A stretch of 40,152 nucleotides of DNA, from positions 1-40,152 of the forward strand of contig CP137882.1 in assembly GCA_034406715.1 (NCBI GenBank). Reading direction: 5' to 3'. The notes beneath the pieces are model-generated. The model had not been told where the DNA came from. It searched no databases and saw nothing but the letters and a program-made list of their open reading frames with translations. This document shows positions 33,758-40,152 of this stretch, one piece after another. The translations under genes and the position numbers were made by a program. Each line of letters starts with the position of its first letter. Within the stretch, counting starts at the first letter, position 1. Source of the DNA: Rhodotorula mucilaginosa. Taxonomy: Eukaryota; Basidiomycota; Microbotryomycetes; Sporidiobolales; Sporidiobolaceae.

Positions 33758-33825
33758 TTTCTCAATCTGGACTAAGTTGAAATATAGGAGTGGTACGGGA
33801 ACGTGCTGCTGAAAAATGTAACAAT
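33758..33825 (+). pseudogene. displaced copy of the rns 3' end
   Basis: GAAATATAGGAGTGGTACGG and the next ~20 bases are identical to 32065 onward; the first ~20 nt of the copy match loosely and the last ~15 differ at two positions. It is followed by its own C9-TTTTT motif at 33831, so the copy retains what looks like the 3' signal of rns. Confidence 0.8.
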
Positions 33826-33936
33826 TTAAACCCCCCCCCTTTTGTAACCCAACTTAAGGACTCTATTTTGAATAGAGTATAAGATACATGTCTAATGTAA
33901 GAACTAACATCTGGACATGCTATGTTAGTTTATGAC

Positions 33937-33947
33937 ATATAAGATAC
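33937..33947 (+). promoter_or_regulatory. ATATAAGATAC box before the 23-bp tandem repeat
   Basis: Exact 11-mer on the plus strand. A near copy (GTATAAGATAC) lies at 33877-33887. Confidence 0.3.
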
Positions 33948-33974
33948 TAACACTACTCAGTAGTAGTAATATAA

Positions 33975-34020
33975 GGTACTACCTAATTTAACACTTAGGT
34001 ACTACCTAATTTAACACTTG
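33975..34020 (+). repeat. tandem repeat, two copies of a 23-bp unit
   Basis: Unit begins GGTACTACCTAATTTAACAC; the copies (33975-33997, 33998-34020) differ only at the last base. Confidence 0.9.
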
Positions 34021-34071
34021 TAGTCGTGTTTTATTTGAGTGGTACGGTATATTATCTAATATAATGTGTAA

Positions 34072-34155
34072 TTGGGTAGGCATGATTCGAACATGCGGTA
34101 GCGATAGCTAACTTATTTACAGTAAGTCTCCTTAACCAACTAGGAAAACTACCCA
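34072..34155 (-). tRNA. trnY: tRNA-Tyr (GUA)
   Basis: Acceptor TGGGTAG/CTACCCA, anticodon stem ACTTA/TAAGT with loop CTGTAAA, class II variable arm, T stem GCATG/CATGC. First of a ten-tRNA cluster, all on the minus strand. Confidence 0.93.
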
Positions 34156-34205
34156 TATTTATGAATGTACAGTATGACCCTTCATTAGAGGTGTACACTC
34201 ATACA

Positions 34206-34277
34206 TGCCTTGGAAGAGAATCGAACTCTTACTACCTAGAACTTCAGTCCAGTGCATTACCACTATGCTACCAAGGC
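34206..34277 (-). tRNA. trnF: tRNA-Phe (GAA)
   Basis: Acceptor GCCTTGG/CCAAGGC, anticodon stem CTGGA/TCTAG with loop CTGAAGT. Confidence 0.93.
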
Positions 34278-34330
34278 TATACGTATTTATTCTATACTTA
34301 CTGCTTCTGACAAAGCGGATAGATGACTTA

Positions 34331-34401
34331 TGGAGATAGCTGGAATCGAACCAGCGTCGCAATGATGCAAACACCGCGTAATGCCATTATACTATATCCC
34401 C
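34331..34401 (-). tRNA. trnA: tRNA-Ala (UGC)
   Basis: Acceptor GGGGATA/TATCTCC, anticodon stem CGGTG/CATTG with loop TTTGCAT. Confidence 0.92.
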
Positions 34402-34485
34402 TGAATATCCTTATAGGTCATGATCCTTTATAAGATACATATACATCACTCTACTAGTAGGAATGAGTAGAGTAGAGTACGTATA

Positions 34486-34571
34486 CAGACAAGATAGGAT
34501 TCGAACCTACAGTACGAATTACCGTACACTGAATAGCAATCAGTTTGCCCTTACCAATAGGCGACTTATCC
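34486..34571 (-). tRNA. trnS: tRNA-Ser (GCU)
   Basis: Class II: acceptor GGATAAG/CTTGTCT, anticodon stem ACTGA/TCAGT with loop TTGCTAT, long variable arm. Decodes AGY. Confidence 0.92.
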
Positions 34572-34600
34572 TACATATGATAGAGTAGAGTGTCTACAAT

Positions 34601-34672
34601 CAGGTGCTAACAGGATCGAACTGTTGACCATCTAGTTAAAAGCTAGACGCTCTACCACTGAGCTAAACACCC
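34601..34672 (-). tRNA. trnK: tRNA-Lys (UUU)
   Basis: Acceptor GGGTGTT/AGCACCT, anticodon stem TCTAG/CTAGA with loop CTTTTAA. Confidence 0.93.
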
Positions 34673-34698
34673 TTCCTCCTATTAGGTATAGGAGAGCT

Positions 34699-34770
34699 TT
34701 GGGTTAACTTGAATCGAACAAGTATCGTGGACCTCCAAAAAATCCCGTCATGCCATTAGACCATAACCCA
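34699..34770 (-). tRNA. trnQ: tRNA-Gln (UUG)
   Basis: Acceptor TGGGTTA/TAACCCA, anticodon stem GGATT/GGTCC with loop TTTTGGA. Confidence 0.9.
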
Positions 34771-34785
34771 TTTCGCTATCCTTAT

Positions 34786-34872
34786 AGTTTTCGCACCCTG
34801 AGCAATCGCGAAGGGTAAGAAAGACCTGGAGGGTAAGAGCCCTTTTTTTCCCCTCGTAGAGGGGAACAGGAC
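34786..34872 (+). repeat. dispersed GC-rich hairpin element between trnQ and trnT
   Basis: Starts AGTTTTCGCACCCTGAGCAA, continues AGAAAGACCTGGAGGGTAAG and ends in a perfect hairpin CCCCTC..GAGGGG then AACAGG. Its orientation opposes the tRNAs around it, so it would interrupt their precursor as an antisense fold. Confidence 0.7.
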
Positions 34873-34906
34873 CTATTATTGAGTATAAGTCTATGAAAGA
34901 GCTACT

Positions 34907-34977
34907 TACCAAAGCTGTGAATCGAACACAGGCCACAATCTTACAAGGATCGTGTTCTACCACTAAACTACTCTGGC
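34907..34977 (-). tRNA. trnT: tRNA-Thr (UGU)
   Basis: Acceptor GCCAGAG/CTTTGGT, anticodon stem CGATC/GATTG with loop CTTGTAA. Confidence 0.92.
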
Positions 34978-35012
34978 ATTGTATTAAGTACCCTCACTAT
35001 ATAGAAGGTATA

Positions 35013-35083
35013 TAGACTGGACAGGAATCGAACCTGCGTGCACAGCATGAAGAGCTGTTATCCTACCACTAGATGACCAATCC
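35013..35083 (-). tRNA. trnE: tRNA-Glu (UUC)
   Basis: Acceptor GGATTGG/CCAGTCT, anticodon stem ACAGC/GCTGT with loop TCTTCAT; base 33 is C rather than U. Confidence 0.9.
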
Positions 35084-35123
35084 TCTGTCTCTATTTGTCA
35101 TTTAAAGGCCATAATAGGCTATA

Positions 35124-35192
35124 CGCGGACCCAGGAATCGAACCCAGAACTACCGATCATGAGTCGGTGATTATACCGTTTAACTAATCCAC
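35124..35192 (-). tRNA. trnM: tRNA-Met (CAU), copy 2
   Basis: Acceptor GTGGATT/GGTCCGC, anticodon stem ACCGA/TCGGT with loop CTCATGA, T loop TTCGATT. Confidence 0.9.
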
Positions 35193-35256
35193 TTATGGTA
35201 CTAATAGAAGTATACTAATGCTCTTACTATCAGTAAACAATAGTAATGACATTACT

Positions 35257-35328
35257 TACAAGATGCTGGAGTCGAACCAACGCCCTTGTCGTGTAAAGAC
35301 AATGTTCTAGCCGTTAAACTAATCTCGC
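35257..35328 (-). tRNA. trnV: tRNA-Val (UAC)
   Basis: Acceptor GCGAGAT/ATCTTGT, anticodon stem TTGTC/GACAA with loop TTTACAC. Confidence 0.93.
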
Positions 35329-35508
35329 TAGTATATAGATACCATGTTATCTCATCCCTTATAGAGTATCCTTATATTTAGTCACTAATTAGACTGTCTT
35401 ATAGAGTTAGGATAGTCATATTATCTATCTTATATAGATCAAAGTTAGTCGATCATCTCACAGAATTATACAAGATAGTACTCCTTCAATCTCAAAGGGG
35501 AGTTGTCT

Positions 35509-38500
35509 CTATGCAGTTCGTTTAGAGCTTGATGCTCCTGTTACAAATAGTAATCCTGCTACATAGATAAGAATTAGTCGTAGATCACCAATGTTGTCTA
35601 GTGATACTCCAGAAAGAATTGGTACAAATAGTAGAAGTGTGATAGAAATTAGTCCGATCATGATGTATAGAGCGTATTGTGTTACAACTCCAGTATCAAG
35701 TCGAGCAATTGTGTGGCTACCTCCATATAGTGAGCTAGTTAATCCGAATGGACCTAGTAGTTCAATAGCACCTCGATCTAGTACTTTAGATGTAATACCT
35801 CCAAGTGCTAAGGCTTTACCGATTACATAGTGGTTAACTACGGCATCGAAGTACCATTTAGCGTTGAAGAATGTGTATACTCGTTTACCAAGATCACTTA
35901 GAGCTAAGTCTACTGTGAAGTTAGCTAATCGGTGGTAGAATAGTAGAGCTAATGAAGCACCTGCAATTGTACCCATAGCTGGTAAGTTTTTGTAGAATGT
36001 TGGGATAGAGAACTCAGCCTCAACTAATGTCACGTGTGATGGGTGAACAAATAGTGATGTAGCTAGCATATCGCTACCCATACCTACGAAGCTATCTTTA
36101 GCAATGTATCCAAAGAAGATAGACATTACAGCAAGGATTACTAGTGGAATTACTGTAATCATGTCTTGCTCGTGTGTGTGCTCGTAATCTACTTTAGGAG
36201 CGTTAGGTGTTGTTAAGAATGTCATACTAATTAGACGGAATGAGTAGAAGGCAGTGATCATAGCTGTTAGTGTACCTAACCAGTATACGATATGTCCACT
36301 CATTGTGTATGTAGCATATCCTGACTCAAGAATCAGGTCTTTAGAGTAGAATCCTGTTAGGAAAGGAATTGCCATTAGACTTAGTGAACCAATTAGAATG
36401 ATTGTGTAAGTGAATGGTAGAAGGTTAATTAGACCTCCAAGTCGTCGCATGTCCTGTTGATCGGCCATTGAGTGAAGTACTCCACCAGCAGCTAGGAATA
36501 GAACAGCTTTGAAGAAGGCGTGGTTTACAAGGTGGAATAGAGCTACAGAGTATTGTGAAATACCTACTGCCATGAATAGGTAACCCATTTGTGAACATGT
36601 AGAGTAAGCAATTACCCGTTTAATGTCGTTCTGTAGTAGTCCAGTAGTAGCAGCAAAGAATGCTGTGATAGCACCTACCCAAGTGATTACAACTAGTGTA
36701 GTAGGAGCAAACTCAAGTAGAGGTGAAGATCGTAGAAGTAGGTAAACACCAGCAGTTACAAGTGTGCATGGTCTGAGACCATTGACTATATCTTATTCCT
36801 GTTATAGGACATTACGTGTAGTCGATGAGGTCAAGGACCTGCTGGTTGGCCAGATGTGTAGCAGTTTTTAAGTACTGTAGTACTACTGACACAAAGCCGT
36901 TCCAGCATAGAGTAAAATTTGTCATGATTGTTACCAATCAAGGCGGTCACAGCAGTTATTACACTAAAAAGGGGATTATATTATACATTTGGGTCGTAGT
37001 CTTTCAGCCACATTAGCTGAAATCGTCGTCGGAACTTGATAACTCCAGCTCGTTTAGTACCTGTGATGTAGTCCTTGGTAAAGTTACGAGTGGGTTTCAG
37101 GTCAGTGATACCTACTAAGTGTGACAGTTCAATACGAGCTGCAGCAGGATTGTCGTGATATCGGACAAGGTTGTCCTGTTTGGTGTCAATAGAGACTACA
37201 GGCCATGTTCGTTTGTCTTGTACATCTAACATTTGTTGTCGATATGCAGGGTTACAACAAAGATAGACTAGAATTGAGCCTCCAAGAATAGGGATACTCT
37301 TGTTCAAGTTTAAGTAACGATAGGCCTGCCAAGAGTTGATATCATGATCTTGCGCGAACTGTGTACAGCTATCATACACTCCATATAAGTCAGATTTGTT
37401 GTCTAAGATAGCATGAATCTCTCCCATAGGAATTGTGTCTAAGGATACCCCAGAAATAGGCATTAGTTTCTGGTGAGAATTTAAAGGTGCCTGTAGTACA
37501 TCATTGATGACATGGTCGAAAATACGTAGCTCTTGACCTGGATTAGGGCAATAGATTAGATAGTCTGCACGGTTACGTGCCCAAATTAGACTTTGTTCTG
37601 AGATACCTAGAGCTCGCTTAGCAATATTGATAGATTCATACTTGTTGTAGAGTTGACCATCGCTGGTGAACACGGAGATAGGGTGAGCACGATCTAGTGC
37701 ATTAGGAGTGTAAGTATCGATATTCACATTAGGGAAGGTAAAGCTTACAATAGTACTTAGATCATTGATCTCAGGTTTAGCATAGTAAATGACTGCCTGT
37801 TCAAGGATACGGCAGTGATACTCCGTAAATCGAGCTAGAACATAGCGCATCTTTGGATCTTGAGGAACATCAGGGTATAGAGACTCGAATAGAAGTTGAT
37901 AGTTAGGTACCTCGTAATTAGGTACGAACAGATAATTGTCAAACCCACCTCCTGTAGTACGCATTTCTTCTAAGAAACGCTGGCGGCTAGTCTCCCAAGA
38001 GTGGATGTACGTGTGTAGTCGTGAAGTCATATTGATGCTAGAACCTACATACATTCGGTTAGTTTCCTTGTTGATGAAGGCATAGATCATACCTTGATCA
38101 GGCACTTCTGTTTTAGATCGTAGTACTGCGCAGTCAATCAATTTGTCTGAAGCTAATAAGTACTCTTTACTAAATAGATGAGTAGGGATTCCAGTGTGTT
38201 CCATGTTGTTTAAGTGTGGGGCAGGTTTGATCAAGTGTACACAGTGGTTGTCCAAGAACTCACGATGAGGTGTGCCTTGTGGCACCCAATCATAGAATGT
38301 AGTCAACGTGGCCTGTGCTTTCTCAATAGCAGATGTGATATGCCAAGGAATGTAGTGTGTGTTTCCCATAGCTTTCTGCTCTACACTAGGGTTAGTGGGC
38401 ACTAAAGCAGTGAAAGACATCACATACTCAGGGGTATTGACATTAATCAGACTAAGTGTATTGACACAAACTGAGAACACAAGGTTAACATATTGGGTCA

Positions 38501-39500
38501 CAATGAAGGCTAATAAAGTCAATAGTAAGATGAAGCATGTTAGAGAATGTAGGTGAGGAGAAGTTAGCCATCCGATTACTAAGAAACAGATGATCCAAAG
38601 TACAAGAGCAATGATTAAGATGTATAGTAAGTAATTACATAGGTGTAATGTAGAAGGCAATAGGTCATGGAACAGAATAAGGCCTGTGAGTAGAGGACAG
38701 ACGATAGGTAGTGAGTAAATGGCAATCCCTAAAATAGTGTGCTTTCGATTGGCCGCGTGAATTAGCGCTGAAACTGGTGTAGGTCCCTCCATAGCATCTG
38801 GCAGCCACATGTGTAGTCCAAGTTGAGCTGATTTACCCATAGCAGCTAATAGGAATAGTAGCCCAATTAGAGTTAGTACAGTCTCGTTCATGTATGGTGA
38901 TAGACTGAATACTGTAGCGTAGTCAAGGTTACCGAAGGCCCAGAATACACCGAAAAAGGCAATAGTTAGGAACATATCACCAACACGGTTAACAGTCATA
39001 GCTTTGATAGCAGACTTGTTAGCTTGTACACGTGTGAACCAGAAGTTAATTAGTAAGTATGAAGATACTCCAATACCCTCCCATCCAAGGAATAAGATGA
39101 AGTAGTTGTCACCAGCTACTAGTACTAACATGAAGAAAGTGAACATTGAAAGGTATGAGAAGAATCGTTGGTTGTGTGGGTCTGCAGCCATGTAACTCAT
39201 AGAGTAGATGTGTACCATTGAAGATACAAGAGTTACAGGTAATAGCATTGATACTGTTAGGCTGTCAAACATGAAGGCCCAGTCAACAGACATAAGACCT
39301 GAATCGATCCAGCTACTTAAGTAGATAGATACTGATGATCCGCATAATGCAACTTCGTAGAAAGCTACAATAGATAGTAGAGCTGATGAACACATACATA
39401 CAGTTGTAACGATTTGTGCACCAGTTACACCTAATTTACGTCCAAGAAGCCCGGCTGAGGCAGCTCCAAGAAGAGGTAGAGCAAGAATTGATAGGTACAT
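35509..39500 (-). CDS. nad5: NADH dehydrogenase subunit 5, two exons
   Basis: Antiporter-like proton-pumping subunit of complex I at the distal membrane arm. Complement of join(35509..36766, 38752..39500), 2007 nt, 668 residues, normal. Exon 1 starts MYLSILALPLLGAASAGLLG and ends MEGPTPVSALIHAA; exon 2 starts TLVTAGVYLLLRSSP and runs through CSQMGYLFMAVGISQYSVAL to the long lateral helix and ...SSSKRTA. The junction lies in the much-used site HAA|T; the 5' exon ends in C if the intron ends in G, so placement is uncertain by 1-2 nt. The start ATG follows the nad4L stop with no gap. A CCCCTTT motif lies 8 nt past the stop. Confidence 0.95.
36767..38751 (-). other. group I intron of nad5
   Basis: R-type CATCGACTACACG and S-type AAGATATAGTCAATGG on the minus strand follow the ORF; the intron ends ACCATG. 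At 1985 nt it is the longest intron here. Confidence 0.85.
36981..38751 (-). CDS. GIY-YIG homing endonuclease in nad5 intron
   Basis: In frame with exon 1, about 590 intron residues. The first ~110 residues are strongly hydrophobic with three or four predicted membrane segments (LYILIIALVLWIICFLVIGW and others), so an unspliced product would extend Nad5 in the membrane. The GIY-YIG domain follows ~240 residues in (GMIYAFIN, NRMYVGSSINMTSRL), with the Glu helix near YHCRILEQAVIYYAKPEIN. Three NUMOD1-like repeats end the protein (PISVFTSDG..., IHAILDNKS..., VVSIDTKQD...). A CCCCTTTTT motif (36966-36974) lies 6 nt past its stop. Confidence 0.86.
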
Positions 39501-39764
39501 CTAACGTAAAGTAATTGAACCACGGATACGGTAGAATGCAACTAAGATACCAAGACCAATAGCTGATTCTGCACCAGCAATGGCAATGATGTAGATGCTG
39601 TAGGTTTGACCAACAATGTCATCGAAGCTAAATGAGCTAACAATCACTAGTAGAGTCACCGCTAGTAGCATCATCTCAATACTGATTAGCATTAGAATGA
39701 TGTTTTTACGGTTAAGCACGAAGCCTAAAATACCTACAAGGAATAACACTAGAGCTAATGTCAT
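39501..39764 (-). CDS. nad4L: NADH dehydrogenase subunit 4L
   Basis: Small three-helix subunit of complex I, 87 residues from ATG 39764 (MTLALVLFLVGILGFVLNRK), the usual length; the open frame extends to 39815 but those residues are unlike the family. NIILMLISIEMMLLAV and AGAESAIGLGILVAFYRIRG are typical, with the buried glutamates present. Its stop abuts the nad5 start (TAG|ATG), so both are translated from one mRNA; no C/T motif separates them. Confidence 0.95.
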   Translation of the reverse strand: MTLALVLFLVGILGFVLNRKNIILMLISIEMMLLAVTLLVIVSSFSFDDIVGQTYSIYIIAIAGAESAIGLGILVAFYRIRGSITLR

Positions 39765-39998
39765 GCATCTTGTAGTAGTTCCTATTGGTTGCCTTTGTAA
39801 TATGATAGATAACAATGTAACTACAGAATAGAGTTAGCAATTGAGACATAGAAGTCTAGAGTAATGATACTCTGAGAATGTTGTCAAAGGTTACGTAGAC
39901 CTTATAATGCCTTGAACTAATTATAGCTGTTTGACTAGGCTATCAAACGAAAGAGTGAGTCTAGAGACCAAATACCTAACCAATTATAGTAAAGGAGA

Positions 39999-40071
39999 CG
40001 AGAGCAACGGGACTCGAACCCGCATCTACTTCAATGACACTGAAGTGTTTTACCAGTTAAACTATACTCAC
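39999..40071 (-). tRNA. trnD: tRNA-Asp (GUC)
   Basis: Anticodon stem CTTCA/TGAAG with loop GTGTCAT (GUC), T stem GCGGG/CCCGT. The acceptor GTGAGTA/TGCTCTC has one T-T mismatch. Confidence 0.85.
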
Positions 40072-40110
40072 TATAGTAGATAGTACTTTATGATAGTACT
40101 GTAATGGACT

Positions 40111-40152
40111 TAGGACCAGGGGGAATCGAACCACCATCGATCAATTATCGGC
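40111..40152 (-). tRNA. trnI: tRNA-Ile (GAU), 3' part; continues at 1-29
   Basis: Gives the anticodon loop, T arm (loop TTCGATT) and the 3' acceptor strand TGGTCCT, which pairs with GGGATCA from the start of the window. Confidence 0.8.

Noticed and set aside
30141-34060. Mitochondrial RNase P RNA (rnpB)
   Set aside because: The conserved GAGGAAAGTC-type P4 segment was not seen in the spacers read on either strand.

Overview
This window looks like one complete, circular fungal mitochondrial genome, most probably from a basidiomycete. It carries the full fungal set of 15 protein genes (atp6, atp8, atp9, cob, cox1-3, nad1-6, nad4L and a free-standing rps3), both rRNAs and 23 tRNAs that I can fold by eye. 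The two ends of the window join inside one tRNA (trnI), so the 40,152 bases appear to be the whole circle. The intron-free stand-alone rps3, the genes on both strands and the conserved proteins point to Basidiomycota; a Pucciniomycotina yeast is a low-confidence guess. All core genes read through with UGA as a stop, tryptophan is always UGG, and the tryptophan tRNA has anticodon CCA.

Layout: trnI(-, across the ends), trnM(-), trnH(-), atp9(+, two introns), trnL-UAG(+), cox2(+, two introns), nad1(+), cox3(-, two introns plus a displaced 3' end), trnS-UGA(-), trnL-UAA(+), trnW, trnC, trnR(-), nad4(+), cob(+, one intron), rps3(-), atp8(-), cox1(-, one intron), trnN(+), nad6(+), trnG(+), nad2-nad3(+, overlapping), atp6(-, one intron), trnP(-), rnl(-, two introns), rns(+, duplicated 3' end), a ten-tRNA cluster (-), nad5(-, one intron) fused head to tail with nad4L(-), trnD(-). 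The rRNA genes diverge from a ~0.65 kb spacer at 30.05-30.7 kb.

Introns: I place 12 group I introns. Five carry GIY-YIG endonuclease ORFs (atp9, cox2, cob, cox1, nad5), three carry LAGLIDADG ORFs (cox3-i1 and both rnl introns), and four are compact and ORF-less (184-250 nt; atp9, cox2, cox3, atp6).

The most interesting material is what standard annotation would miss. (1) A C-run followed by a T-run (CCCCTTTT) lies a few to ~45 nt after the stop of almost every mRNA on either strand, including some endonuclease ORFs; it looks like a mitochondrial 3'-end processing signal and it pointed me to the short atp8 gene. (2) Two related LAGLIDADG genes each sit behind a duplicated 3' end of a host gene, one at cox3 and one at rns, leaving the old 3' end stranded downstream. 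(3) An 11-mer, ATATAAGATAC, recurs at least 14 times almost only in spacers and resembles the yeast mitochondrial promoter nonanucleotide; one copy lies just upstream of rnl. (4) A family of GC-rich hairpin elements and (5) a 5' leader shared by rps3 and an rnl-intron endonuclease show recent sequence traffic within the molecule.
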